Source: Neocallimastix lanati (nom. inval.)
Lineage: Eukaryota; Neocallimastigomycota; Neocallimastigomycetes; Neocallimastigales; Neocallimastigaceae
DNA length: 64,000 bases
Reading direction: 5' to 3'
Assembly: GCA_016946835.1 (NCBI GenBank)
Contig: JACVTC010000006.1
Coordinates: 186,001-250,000, forward strand
Part shown: positions 22,581 to 39,651 of the stretch, in pieces
Numbering within the stretch: position 1 is the first letter of the stretch
How the letters are laid out: each line of letters starts with the position of its first letter
Program-made: the position numbers and the translations under genes
The notes under the pieces: model-generated
The model's database searches: none
Seen by the model: only the letters and a program-made list of their open reading frames with translations
What the model was told of the DNA's origin: nothing

Positions 22581-25280
22581 CTATACAGAAGCTGAGTTAA
22601 ACTTGATTATGTTCTTCAAATGAACATTGCGGTTCATTTGTATACCCGACTTAGGATCGGCCAATGTTACTGTGTTGAATTGTTTATTAATTACTTGAAG
22701 TGGTCCAACAAAGTATGGTTCTAACTTGCTTCGAGTAAAATTCCTTGCTAAGACTAAATCACCACGTTTTATTCTTTTGGCCTGATTCATATTATTCTTT
22801 TGGTCGCAGTTTCCATAGTCCATAAGTAGTGATTGACAAATTTTTCCAATAGGATTTCATCCGAAGATTTGTTTACACTTTTAGTTGGTCTAGCAGCTAT
22901 GTCAAAGGGTTGTTGGTCTTCTCGTCCATAAACAAGTTCAAAGCTAGAGTGATTAGTAACCGAATTTTTTGTTGTACGAAGAGCCCATAAAACGGAAGGT
23001 AAGACTTCGTCCCATTCTTTTTGTTTATTTCCTAAAAGTCTAAGTAGTTTTCCAATTTCTTTATTTCGGTTTTCTGTAAGACCGTTCGTTTCTGGATGAT
23101 AAGTGGTACTGAACCTCACATACACATCATAAAGATCTAGGAACGTTTTTGTCATATCCGAATTGAATTGAACATCATTATCAGTTGTAATTGTTTGAGG
23201 CACACCATGACGAGAGAATACATTAATTAAAAATTTTATTACATTTTTTGAAGTTACATTTTCAGTTGGCTCGGCTTCAACCCATTTAGTAAAATTGTCC
23301 ACGATTACCAAAATATATTTATTATTGTTTGATGTTTTCTCTAGAGGTCCAATTATATCTAAACCTAAATGTGTGAAAGGTCCTTCAACTTCTGTAGGAA
23401 TATCTTCTGTTGGTTCTGGGTATGCTTTGGGTCTATTTAATTGACATTGTTCGCATTTTGAAATAATTCTTTTAATATCGCTTACCATCTTGTTCCAATA
23501 GTAACTTTTTCGTAATCGTTGGTAAGTTTTATTATATCCTTCATGTTCTATGCTGTGAGCTTCAAGAATAAGTTTGACCTTTTCATTAGTATCAGTGATT
23601 AATTTCCTATAAGTATTTCCATCTACAAAGTATTCAATTCCATCAATTGTTGTAAATTTTTCTTCTATAAATTCTTTTACAACTTTAGATAATAAAGATT
23701 CATCAACATTTGAAGAGAATTTTGTTGCCAATATTTTCTTATCATTTATACTTTTCATTCGAGAAAGAGCATCAGCTACAACATTCTTTTTGCCAGGTTC
23801 ATATCGAATTTCTACACCTAAAAGATTTACAGCTAAACACCATCTGGTTTGTCGAGCACTTGTTGGTTCTTTCTTGTTGAATAATCCTACTAAGGGTTTA
23901 TGGTCAGTATAGATTATTGTTTTAATGGGATTTCCCATAATATAAGGGTTAAATTTTGTTAAACAATAAAATAGAGGAGTTCCTTCTAGATCTGTAATTC
24001 CGTAATTTCTTTCATGTTTAGTTAATGTTCTACTTATATAGTGTATAGGATGCTCTTTTTTTGTTTCATCATCTTTTTGTAATAGGACACCACCAATGCC
24101 ATCATACGATGCATCCGTTCGAATAATAAATTCTTTCTCGAAACATGGAAATTTTAAAATTGGTGCATTCATTAATTTTTCTTTAAGTATATTAAAGCTA
24201 TCATTTTGTTCTTTATTCCATCGGAATTCAACATCTTTTCTTAACAATTTGCAGAGAGGAGCAGTGATTCGAGCATATTTATCGATGAAGTCTCGATAAT
24301 AACCTATCGCCCCTAGGAAAGACCGTAATTCATGGAGGTTTGAAGGAGGTTTCCAATTTTTAATTGATTCAATCTTGCTATCAAGAGGGCTCAGACCTTG
24401 TGCAGATACTTTGTGACCGAGGACTTTAACTTCTGTTTGCATAAACGAACATTTTTCAATATTGATTTTAAGTTCGTGTTCTTTGAAAACAGCGAGTACT
24501 TTAGCAATATGTTCGAGGTGTTCTTCTAAAGATTTTGAGTATATAAGGATATCGTCAATGAAGTTGAAAACAAAATCACCAATGAAAGGGAAGAGAATTT
24601 TGTTCATCTCACGTTGGAAAGTTGCTGGAGCGTTAGTAAGTCCGAAAGGCATGACTTTGAATTGATAATTTCTGAATTTTGTGGTAAAACTTGTAACTTC
24701 AACGCTTTCTTCATCCATAAATATTTGATGATATCCGGAGTAAAGGTCCATTGTAGTAAATATTATAGCACCATCTAAACTATCGAATATTTCATCAATA
24801 TTTGGAAGAGAATATGAATCTTTTATAGTAGCATCATTGACTTTTCTATAGTCAACACACATTCTCCATTTACCATTTGGTTTAGGAACAAGAACAACAG
24901 GCGAAGACCATTCTGAGTATGATGGTTCAATAAGTCTTTTATTTATTAATTTGGTAAGTTCTTCTTTAAGAATATCTGTTTTAAGTTTTGAGATTCTATA
25001 AAATTTTTGTTTAATTGGCCTAGCACCAGGTTTAAGGTGAATTTTATATAGAGATAAGTTCGAAGGTGTTAATTCTTCAGAAGAGGTCGCAATTATAACT
25101 ATATTATCTTCTAAAAATTTAATTATTTGATCTCGATACTTTTTATTAAGAATATTGGTAAATTTTTCGTTATGAACATATTCTCGAAGAGGAAGACCTT
25201 CCATTTTCTTAAGTTCTTTCTTAATAGGTTCATTAGAAATAGCTTTTACAAAGCAGACTAATTTTTCTTCATTTTCATCT
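22581..25280 (-). pseudogene. Element A: Ty3/gypsy pol (RT-RNase H-integrase), 5'-truncated and frameshifted
   Basis: From the right, the frame opens at the truncation point (25280) with no gag or protease. It then encodes RT (PVVLVPKPNGKWRMCVDYRK; catalytic FIDD with IYSKSLEEHLEH) and RNase H (FIIRTDASYDGIGGVL, YTDHKPL, ADALSR). Integrase follows with an HHCC finger (H..H..C..C in EHEGYNKTYQRL to CEQCQLNRP) and DDE core (GLDIIGPL, TTDNDVQF, HPETNGLTENRNKE). The usual DNGxQF has become DNDVQF. The frame is lost near 22800, where a stretch present in C (about 25 residues) is missing. A second frame (22823-22581) supplies the GDLVLARNF...YFVGPL C-terminal module. The protein is close to element C throughout. 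It is a dead copy. Confidence 0.85.
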
Positions 25281-25513
25281 TAAAAGTATAATTTTAATAT
25301 TTACAATTGTATTTTAATATATACATATATTTAATAATATAACAATAAAGTAATTAATTAAAATTTATTTACATTATTTACAAGTTAAAATTAATTTATA
25401 TCAAAATAAATTAAATTTTATTATTAAGTTTAGGTTATCAAGAATATAGGAAAGTACAATTTAGTAAAGAATTATTAATAATAAAATAGAGGTTATTAAT
25501 TCATTCTTTACCA
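25281..25513 (-). repeat. LTR fragment Y-left
   Basis: Nearly identical to 38318-38558. It ends TTCATTCTTTACCA, the same kind of end as the other LTRs here. Its left part is missing where it meets the truncated pol of element A. Confidence 0.65.
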
Positions 25514-25519
25514 ATGTAT

Positions 25520-25984
25520 TGGTACGATATTTTATTTATGTATCTAAATTAATATTTATTTATGGGCAATGACAATAAGGAATTATGACAAAATAATATA
25601 TTCTAATATTAAATAGAAATAACACATACAATAATACAAAATAAAGTAATAAATATATCTTTTTAATGTTCTCTTTATTTATTATTAATTATTAATTATT
25701 ACATCAATTATTATTATTACTCTCTAATATAAATATTATAATTAATTATCTCAAATATATATAATATCACTTTTTACTATACTAAAATAATATATAAAAA
25801 TAGCTATTTATGTGAATTAATTTATCATAAGTATAAACTTTTAAATAAAAGAATTCTCCGTTTAATAATTATTATTCTAAAATTATATATATTATTATAA
25901 AATTATTATTGACCAATAATATTTAAGTATTTCTTTAACCTAAAGAATCTACCTAAATATCATATTTATAGTGGTCACGTATCA
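25520..25984. repeat. LTR block X-left
   Basis: It starts TGGTACGATATT and ends CACGTATCA. It is related to 36296-37539 (shared AAAATAATATATTCTAAT, TTGACCAATAATATTT, GTCACGTAT), so it is a shorter member of the same LTR family. It is followed by GTAT and the start of element B. Confidence 0.6.
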
Positions 25985-25988
25985 GTAT

Positions 25989-26697
25989 TGATATGGGCAC
26001 AGATCACACACAATATTTTAAAAACACAATATTAAATATTATAAATAAATTTTTATTAGTTTAAAAGTATTTTATAAATTTTTATTTTATTTTATTGTCG
26101 TCCTTTTCAAAGAAAGAAAATTTCTTCCTTTTATAGTTTTTTACATGAATCTTGAATGGAACATTAACATATACATTTATTTATATTAATCTATTATGAA
26201 TGTTATTTTAATATTAATATATTTTAAAATTAACCTATTCTAAAGTATCTATTTTAAAATATAGTTGTATAATTATTAATGATTTATTTATATTTAAAAT
26301 TTTAACTATCTATTCTAATAATGTTTTAATTTATCAATTAATATATAATTTAATATTCGTGTAAATTATTAATATTATATTCTCATAAAGTTTATTATTG
26401 TAAAAAGAATACAGAAAATAATAATCTATTTTAGAGAAAACAATAAAAATAATAGTTAGTATTGTCAATCGATTTAATTTTATACAGAATTAAATATTTC
26501 TGTATTTATTTTATTAAAAACAATTTATAGATAATTATTTTTATTATAAATAATTTTATTATAAATAATTTTTTTTTTTTTTTTTATAACTATTTTAATT
26601 TTAAATAATTTCATTATTATAAACATTTTATATTTTTTTTTTCTTTTTATCATTCTTATATATGCTTATTTGAGGTAAATAAGCTAGTTCCGGATCA
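25989..26697 (-). repeat. Element B 3' LTR (709 bp)
   Basis: TGATATGGGCACAG...CTAGTTCCGGATCA. It is followed inward by the minus-strand purine tract AGCGGGGAGATTC (26698-26710) next to the pol stop. Confidence 0.9.
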
Positions 26698-26709
26698 GAA
26701 TCTCCCCGC

Positions 26710-31262
<4,553 letters not shown>

Positions 31263-31265
<3 letters not shown>

Positions 31266-32510
31266 GTTTAAAGGCTTATTGTTATTATTAATATTATTGA
31301 TACTAAGCTTTCCTTCTTCTTCCATTATGGCTAATTCACGATAAGAATATGGACAATCTTGTAATTTATGCCCGAATTGATTGCATTTAAAACATTTTAA
31401 TGTTTTACTATTATTATTAATATAATTGTTATTATTGACATTATTATAATTATTATTTTTAGCTTGTTTATTCAAATTCCTATCATTGTTTACATTGTTT
31501 GTGATGAATCTTTCATTATTAATATTATTATTGCTATTACTATTATATCTCGTATTATTGAAGTTATTAATTTTATTAAGATTATTATCATTTTTCAAAT
31601 AATTATTATTGAAATTGTTCCTATAGTAACTGTCAAAATTATTAAAATTATTATTATAAAAATTGTTATAAGGGTCATATTGAGAATTGTTATTGTTTAA
31701 TCCGTGATTAAATCGGTTATTGTATTCATTATTATTATAAAGATTAGAATAAGTATTATAATAATTATTATACTTTCTATTATATCTATAATTCATATTT
31801 CCATTGTTATTAGGAATATTGAAGGATTTATTATTAGTATAAAGGACGGGATTTATGTTATTATCAAAAGTGTCATAATAAGGATTATTGTGTAAGAAAT
31901 TAAAAGGAGAGCTATTGGGCATATAATAAGGATTGTATTGAAAACTATTATTTTCATTTCCCAGAGCCATTATTATGTTATTCGAAATGTTTGGTGCTTC
32001 AGTTGCATTTTAGGCTAATTCAGCAATTTGGAGTGCCTCTTCAAGTGTATCTGGTTGAGCAGTAATTACTTGGGTTCTGGCAAAAGGTCTACTTGATATG
32101 AAATTACAATAATCTTTAATTGTGATAAATTCCTGGGATTCAGGGTTTAATGAATTATGTAAGTTATTATATCTCCAATTAAAATCCCTAATAGTTTCGT
32201 TTCTTCTTATTTTGAGTGCCTTTAAATTAAAGCATTTTTCTTGTTGGGTAACCTCCAGATGATCTTCAATAGCAGTTTTCATTTCGTTAATATTGGGATA
32301 AGTAACATCATCACCATCTATAGTCTTAAAGTCTTCGAGTATACCCTTAAGACGTCCCTGAACGCACTCTTTTGCCCACGCGAAAATCCTTTTGGGTTCC
32401 TCAATGTTAGTAAGTTCCATAATTCTTTGGAACTCCTCGGCCCAACTTTCTATATCCCTATCACGATTTCCTAATCTAGGAATCATACGGGAAATTTCAC
32501 TGATTTTCAT
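31263..32510 (-). pseudogene. Element B gag with one in-frame stop
   Basis: It starts MKISEISRMIPRLGNRD at 32510 with a capsid-like retrotransposon gag domain (WAEEFQRIMEL, then RNETIRDFNWRYNNL). A TAA at about 32008-32010 follows ELA, and the same frame continues to 31263. The second part is Asn/Tyr-rich and ends with a nucleocapsid zinc knuckle CFKCNQFGHKLQDC (CX2CX4HX4C). Length without the stop would be about 415 residues. The frame is otherwise intact, so the stop looks recent. Confidence 0.85.
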
Positions 32511-32886
32511 CTTAAAATAAAATTTTTTTTTTTTTATAAATAAAAGTTATTTAATAATATAAAATTGAGAAAAATATATATATATATTTTATAAAAAGGT
32601 TATTTAATATTATAAAATTGAATATATATATTTTTTTATAAAAAAAATATTTAATAATATAAAATTGAGGAAAAAAAATTATTTAATAATATAAAATTGA
32701 AAAAAAAATTTTTTTTTTTTTTTTTTTTTTTTTTATATATATAAAAATAATTATTTAATAATATAAAAATAAAAAATTTTATTATTATTATTTTTTTTTT
32801 TTAATAAAAATATTATTTAAAAATATAAAGATTGTGTAACAATATCTTATGCCACACAAAATATTTTTATGAGAAAACTAATAAAA

Positions 32887-32925
<39 letters not shown>

Positions 32926-33136
32926 AAAATATAAACGAAAGATTTAATAAAAAAGTAAATTTAAAATAAGTTTCCTCTGAAACTTTTACAAAAGTAATAA
33001 AAATAATAAATTTAAGTTTCCTCTGAAACTTCTTAAAAAAAAAAAAATAAAATCTTTGTTTCCTCTGAAACAAAATATAAAAAAATCCATTATTTATAAT
33101 ATTAATTTATGTGTTTATTTCATATTTTTGTGTGTG
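32511..33136 (-). other. Element B leader (5' UTR) with AT tracts and three hairpins
   Basis: Lies between the PBS and the gag start. Mostly poly(T), TA runs and repeats of TTATTTAATAATATAAAATTGA. The only complex parts are the three GTTTC/GAAAC hairpins (listed separately) and GTGTGTGCGCC beside the PBS. Confidence 0.7.
32970..33071 (-). promoter_or_regulatory. Three identical small hairpins in the element B leader
   Basis: GTTTCCTCTGAAAC occurs exactly at 32970-32983, 33016-33029 and 33058-33071 (spacing 46 and 42). Each forms a 5-bp stem, GTTTC/GAAAC, with a 4-nt loop (AGAG in the transcript). The flanking AAG/CTT extends the stem of the first two. They lie 65-165 nt inside the PBS, where LTR elements usually keep packaging or dimerisation signals. 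Confidence 0.75.
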
Positions 33137-33154
33137 CGCCCGGATTCTCCACCA
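33137..33154 (-). promoter_or_regulatory. Primer binding site of element B
   Basis: On the minus strand TGGTGGAGAATCCGGGCG begins 5 nt after the 5' LTR. It starts with the TGG expected for pairing with a tRNA CCA end. It resembles the PBS of element C (TGGTGGAGATATCGGGG), so both probably use the same or a related tRNA. The tRNA-Ser in this window does not match. Confidence 0.7.
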
Positions 33155-33630
33155 ATTTCTGATATGGGCACAGATCACACACAATATTTTAAAAACACAA
33201 TATTAAATATTATAAATAAATTTTTATTAGTTTAAAAGTATTTTATAAATTTTTATTTTATTTTATTGTCGTACTTTTCAAAGAAAGAAAATTTCTTCCT
33301 TTTATAGTTTTTTACATGAATCTTGAATGGAACATTAACATATACATTTATTTATATTAATCCATTATGAATGTTATTTTAATATTAATATATTTTAAAA
33401 TTAACCTATTCTAAAGTATCTATTTTAAAATATAGTTGTATAATTATTAATGATTTATTTATATTTAAAATTTTAACTATCTATTCTAATAATGTTTTAA
33501 TTTATCAATTAATATATAATTTAATATTCTTGTAAATTATTAATATTATATTCACATAAAGTTTATTATTGTAAAAAGAATACAGAAAATAATAATCTAT
33601 TTTAGAGAAAACAATAAAAATAATAGTTAG

Positions 33631-33898
33631 TATTGTCAATCGATTTAATTTTATACAGAATTAAATATTTCTGTATTTATTTTATTAAAAACAATTTATA
33701 GATAATTATTTTTATTATAAATAATTTTATTATAAATAATTTTTTTTTTTTTTTTTATAACTATTATTGTCAATCGATTTAATTTTATACAGAATTAAAT
33801 ATTTCTGTATTTATTTTATTAAAAACAATTTATAGATAATTATTTTTATTATAAATAATTTTATTATAAATAATTTTTTTTTTTTTTTTTTTATAACT
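33631..33898. repeat. 134-bp tandem duplication in the element B 5' LTR
   Basis: The block starting TATTGTCAATCGATTTAA and ending in a poly(T) run plus TATAACTAT is present twice in a row. The left LTR has it once (from about 26461). Confidence 0.9.
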
Positions 33899-33957
33899 AT
33901 TTTAATTTTAAATAATTTCATTATTATAAACATTTTATATTTTTTTTTCTTTTTATC

Positions 33958-34609
33958 TGTCAAGGATTTGATACAAATTAATTTATATTTAATACTACAA
34001 AAATAACAATTTAATTATAAATATAATTTGTACTCCTTAAATCCTTGTACCGTTCATAACCAAATTAATATTGTATTACATATTAATTAATATTATCCCT
34101 TTTATACATTATTGAACCCCTAATATATTAATTGATTAATATTGTATTACATATTAATTAATATTATCCCTTTTTATATTAATTAATATAGTTGAATATT
34201 ATTTATAAAAATTGTTTTTTTATTAATTATATTATTTTATATATTTTTATTATCTTATATTATATATGAATTATTCTATTACTTTATATATTAAAATTAT
34301 ATTTTATATTGTTATCTTTAAATTAGTATTAATTAAAATATATTAATAAATATTTTATATTGTTTTTCAAAAATATAAAAGAACTAAAAAATATTCTTTT
34401 TTAAATCTTTGTAAGATTATTATTTACAAATAATCTGATAACTTTATAATAAAACATATTAAATAAAAATATAGTTAATTAAAAGTTTAATAATAAAATA
34501 ATATTTTATATTTGAATAAATCAATTTATAAAATAAAATAATATCAAAAGGTTATTAGATTAAAGGCTTCCAACCAAGTTTACCCTTTAATCTAAGTACC
34601 AACTCAACA
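33958..34609. repeat. Nested solo LTR with 5-bp target duplication
   Basis: The right LTR of B is interrupted by a 652-bp block, TGTCAAGGATTTG...AAGTACCAACTCAACA, bounded by TTATC on both sides (33953-33957 and 34610-34614). The uninterrupted left LTR has TTATC once at this place (26647-26651). This is a textbook solo LTR of a different family, with TG/CA ends. It contains a tandem repeat of TTGTATTACATATTAATTAA. Confidence 0.9.
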
Positions 34610-34664
34610 TTATCATTCATATATATGCTTATTTGAGGTAAATAAGCTAGTTCCGGATCAGTAT

Positions 34665-35450
34665 TGGTATGGTTCATATAATTTTAGGAATATAATAATA
34701 ATTAACACAAATAATAAAATTACAATAAAAAAATAATTTGTTTTAAAATCAATATTTATTTATTTAAATTTATAAAAGAAAAATAATAATATAATTATTT
34801 ATTTAATAAAAGTAAGTTATTGATTATATTTTATTTCACTAAAAATTACATGTATTTATATTTTTTTATCAAATTAAAATTTGTAAAGCCTAACTATTTT
34901 TTTAATAAACTAATTACTAATTATTTTTATAAATAAAACATTTAAATTGAAATTGAATTATTATTTTAGTTAATAATATTATTGTTATAAATAGTAGTTA
35001 TATATTATTGAATTATTAATTATTTAATAATAGTTTAATACTAATATATATAAAATAAAAATAAAGAGATTATACAGAATATTTTATTGTGGTTTAGTTA
35101 AATTTAGTAATTAAAAATAAATTTAAATTGATAACGAAAATTTTAATAACTAATTAAATAGATTTGATTATTTTCAATATAACATAATACAAAAGAAATA
35201 TAATATTAATATATTAAGTGGGCAAGGACAATATTCTTGGCTAAAGATTTTTAATACATTATAATGGAATCGGATCGATAATTCAAAAAGGAATTATAAG
35301 TTAATTAGTGATTTATTAACTTAAGATTTCTATTTAGTAATATTTGAAGAATATTGGAAAGTTCCAATTATATAGAATAGAATAATCTATAAGGTTAGAA
35401 TAATTTATATTATTCTAGCACAATTAGTATTATTTGTTCATTCTGTATTA
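34665..35450 (-). repeat. LTR block Z1
   Basis: It starts TGGTATGGTTCATATAA after GTAT and ends TTATTTGTTCATTCTGTATTA (the final CA decayed to TA). The end matches the 3' LTR of element A. No coding remnant is inside. Confidence 0.6.
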
Positions 35451-35454
35451 GTAT

Positions 35455-36291
35455 TGTTATGGTTCGGGTTTTATTAGAATTTTTATTTAATTATTTATTT
35501 TCAATATTTTTCTGTCTACATTTTAATTATTGAAAAACTTCACTTATTTATACTTTTTGAAAAAAATAAATATGTAAAGCCTTTCTACATTTTATTATCA
35601 TATTTAAAAAAAAAATAATTTACTATTACTAATTAATTAAAATTTTATATTAATTTAAATTAACTAATTCATAAGTATTTTTATTTTAATAAATTTTGTT
35701 TATATAATTTTATATTATTTTTCATATACTAAAACTAAATTATTTAATATATACGAAAAGTAACAAACAAAATTTAAAAAGATTTTACAGAAAAATAAAG
35801 TTATTTTAATCAAGAATGTTAATATAATATTCTTATATTTTATATAAAATAAATTTAAAAACTATAATATATTTAATATTTATTATTAATCAATTAAGAT
35901 TTGATTTTATTTGTGGGGAATAAAAATATTAAATAATCAATTTAAAAGTAAAATAAAATACTAAAATGAATACAAGTTTAATATTGATACAATATAATAA
36001 TAATATAATAATATATTTGAAAATAAAAATAAAATATTAATATTGATAATAAACACTTTAATAAAATAATAAAATTTAAGGTTAAATTATAGATATTGAT
36101 ATTAATAATAAAAATATAGAATTATTGATAATATTTTAGAAACTTTTAATAAAAATAAAAAAAAAATATATTTAGAAAATATTTTAGTATAGAAAATATA
36201 GTAAAGTAATATTAAGTAAAGAATAATATAATGGATTCTAAAGTAAGTTGAAATTCTAATTAATAATCCATTATATGTTCGTTCTTTACCA
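35455..36291 (-). repeat. LTR block Z2
   Basis: It starts TGTTATGGTTCGGG and ends GTTCGTTCTTTACCA, flanked by GTAT on both sides (35451-35454 and 36292-36295). A minus-strand GTATAAATAAG box lies near 35543-35553, in the same position relative to the LTR end as in elements A and C. Confidence 0.65.
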
Positions 36292-36295
36292 GTAT

Positions 36296-37539
36296 TGATA
36301 CGCGATATTTATAAAATACCAGTATCTAAATATTTTATTTTTATTTAGGAATGACAGTAGGGAATGATAACAAAATAATATATTCTAATAAATATATAAT
36401 AATGACACGAAAATAATATAATTTTATACTAAAATATTTTATTTATTATTTGTTTTATTATTCCTTCTTTATTTATTTTATTATATAATTACTATACATT
36501 ATGTTATATTAAATATAATTATAAATTCTTAATACTATTATTTAATATTATTACAATTATAAACTATTCATCACTAGTTTTTAAATATACATTTCATCAG
36601 TATATTTATATATTTAATTATTATTAATTATATCTCTATTCTAACTAATTTTTGGATTCTACATTTCTTTTATTATTTTATTATAAATCAAAGAATCCCC
36701 TTATTAAATAAATAATTTATTAAAAATATATATAATTATAAATTATTAATTGACCAATAATATTTTTATATAAAATTTAATGTTAAGATTTTGATATAAT
36801 TTATAATTTAAATTTAAATAAAATAATATGTTTTAATAAAAATATTCACTAAGTCGATATGTCTATATAGTAATATACTATATAGATATATAATAATAAT
36901 AATAAATATTTAAATGTTTAGTTTAATGAAAATTTATTTATAATAAACTTTGATAATTAGAATTATCAAATTAATTTGATTTTAAATTTATTGATTTTAT
37001 TTAATAATAAAATATCTATAATATATTACTATTAAGGTAATTTTACAATAACCTTACAAAGAACATAAAAGATAGATTTTTACATCTTTCTTTTATACTT
37101 TGTAAGTTACATAATAATAATATTTAATTATAGGATAGTAATAATATAGTAATATAAATAATAATAAAATATAAGGATAAATTTAATTATATAATTAATT
37201 TGAATAATTGAATTTAATATAGATATGTTGTAAACATATATAAAAACATAATATAAATAAAATACACGTGACGTCAAATGTATCATTGAATTAATTATTA
37301 ATATAAACCTTATTTATTAATATTCTCAGAATTATTAGGCCTAAGATAACCCCTTTAAATATTAAACAAGAATTTATATTAATTATTATTTAAATATATA
37401 TATTATTTATAATTAAATAAATAATATAATTAATTATTGAAATGTAAATAACTGAAATTGAGATTTCAATTCAGTTATAATTTCAACATTTAACTATAAT
37501 ATTTCATTAAAGTATAATATTTCTATACGTCACGTATAA
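36296..37539. repeat. LTR block X-right
   Basis: It starts TGATACGCGATATT and ends GTCACGTATAA. It is a longer relative of 25520-25984. The expected end is CGTATCA, mirroring the TGATACG start. It is followed by ATAT and TGGTAGACTCGGGG. Confidence 0.6.
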
Positions 37540-37543
37540 ATAT

Positions 37544-38558
37544 TGGTAGACTCGGGGTTGACACTTAGATATTTAAAATCAAGCAGGGGGGGACGGGTAT
37601 TACCCTGCTTTGATTTTAAATAAAAAAAATAATTCTTTATTAAAAGTTATTTATTTTTTTTTTATTAATATAAAATTTTATTATTTAAAGTACACATATT
37701 TAATTTTTAAGAAATTGTTACAATATTTATATTTTTTTATAAATTTAAAATATAATTAATTGTTTATAATTTAAGTAATTTTATAGAATTATTGAATTAA
37801 TTTTATATCAATAATTCATTTTTGTTTTAATTTTTATAAATATAATAATATAATATTCAAATATAATTTAATTAAAAATAATTATAAAATAAATATATAG
37901 AAAATAGTTTTTACTATTTTCTTTGATATTTTTAAGTTAAATAAATTGTTTTTAAAGATTAATATAATAAATTTAATAATCTTTAATTATTTTAAATAAT
38001 ACTTGTAATTATTTTCAAAATAAAATAAAATTTTTATAATATTTAATTAATAAATTTGATAATATTTAAATAATAATTTTTATAATAAGTAAAAATTTTT
38101 AATAATAATTTTTAATAATAAATTTAATTAATAATCTTAATAATTTTATAATAATATTTAATAGTTATAATATATAAATTTTTATAATAATATTTAATAA
38201 TTTTAATAATTTTATAATATTAATAATTTATAATAATTTTTAGAATAATATTTAATTAATAATTTTAATAATTTTATAATAATTTTTATAATAATATTTA
38301 ATTAATAGTTTTAATAGTTTAGTATCTTAAAAGTATAATTTTAATATTTACAATTGTATTTTAATATACATATATTTAATAATATAACAATAAAATAATT
38401 AATTAAAATTTATTTACATTATTTACAAGTTAAAATTAATTTATATCAAAATAAATTAAATTTTATTATTAAGTTTAGGTTATCAAGAATATAGGAAAGT
38501 ACAATTTAGTAAAGAATTATTAATAATAAAATAAAGGTTATTAATTCATTCTTTACCA
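37544..38558. repeat. LTR block Y-right
   Basis: It starts TGGTAGACTCGGGGTTGACA and ends TTCATTCTTTACCA. Its last 240 bp match Y-left. The first 75 bp contain an unusual G-rich hairpin (AAGCAGGGGGGGACGGG... CCCTGCTT, 37582-37610). An alternative reading is that TGGTAGACTCGGGGTTGA is a primer binding site of an X-type element in plus orientation. Confidence 0.55.
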
Positions 38559-38562
38559 ATAT

Positions 38563-39121
38563 TGGTACGTTATTTTTATATATTGTACCTTTTATATGAT
38601 TTGGGGAAAGCAAGTTGTAAAACTATAAAATAATATATTCTAATAAAAGAAATAAATAAAAAAATTATAACACAAAATTAATAATAAATTTTAATAAATA
38701 ATAATGTGTTACTTTTAAGTCTTTATTTTATTTATAAGTTTTGTTCTTTAAATAAGTACATTTAAATTTATTATAACTTTATTATATCTTTAAATTTATA
38801 TTTTAATAATAATATTAACCAAAATATCCTAAATATTTATTCACCCGAATAAATATTTTATAATTCCTATTCTAACTATTATATTCTTTAAAGATATTAA
38901 ATTATTAAGTTCCTCCTTTGTTAGTATTTTATCTTTCACTTATTTTTATACTATAATTTATCTTAATTCTTATTGGTTATCTATTAATTAAAATTATTTT
39001 TATTAATATTATAATTTTATATACTAATTAAACCTTATACCTATTATAATAAAATAACTAAAGAATTATTTATTTTCTTATATTTTTAATAATTTATTCT
39101 ATTTTAGTGAGTAACATACCA
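38563..39121. repeat. LTR block W
   Basis: It starts TGGTACGTTATT after an ATAT linker and shares AAAATAATATATTCTAAT with the X blocks. It ends GAGTAACATACCA. Confidence 0.55.
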
Positions 39122-39124
39122 ATA

Positions 39125-39651
39125 TGTAATAATTCTATTAAGAACTAACTCAAAATAGAATTATTAACTACAACTTAACGACTAATTCATTAAGTTGAGA
39201 AAATAAAATAAAATAAATTTTTTTACCTTTAATGTAGAGTTTATTATAAAATTAATTATAATAATAACACAAAATGTAAGAGAAGAATTGTTTGTATAAA
39301 TTGATCTTAAAAATATGTTTTTGAATAAAATATTTTTATTAATTTATTAAAGTTAAAAATATAAAAATGTTACTATTATAAATATGTTTTTTTTATAATA
39401 ATAACTCTTGATTTCTCAAAGAGAACTCAAGAGCCTTATTTATATTTTTTTATGAAAATAAGGTTAAATAAGAAAGGGTTTTCTAATCTTAACAAATCTC
39501 TTATCTAGGAAAAGATTAGATAGAAAAACCTAGATAAGTTTTCGATCGATATTCTATCCATATCGATCATCGCATTAATTAAGTAAAACCGATTACTTCT
39601 AAAAAGTAATTGGAAAAAATCTTAATTAACCGATTTTCCAATCTAATGATC
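39125..39651. repeat. LTR-like block V, inverted relative to block U
   Basis: It starts TGTAATAATTC after an ATA linker. It matches the reverse complement of 20996-21572 across CAACTTAACGACTAATTCATTAAGTTGAG, AACTCAAGAG and CATATCGATCATCG. The end is near CTAATGATCG. Confidence 0.6.

Larger units (their letters stand above)
33160..34660 (-). repeat. Element B 5' LTR, enlarged to 1501 bp
   Basis: Same ends as the left LTR (TGATATGGG...CCGGATCA) but longer because of a 134-bp tandem duplication (33631-33764 and 33765-33898) and a nested 652-bp LTR (33958-34609). A minus-strand CTATAAAAGG box at 33298-33307 is a likely TATA element. Confidence 0.88.
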
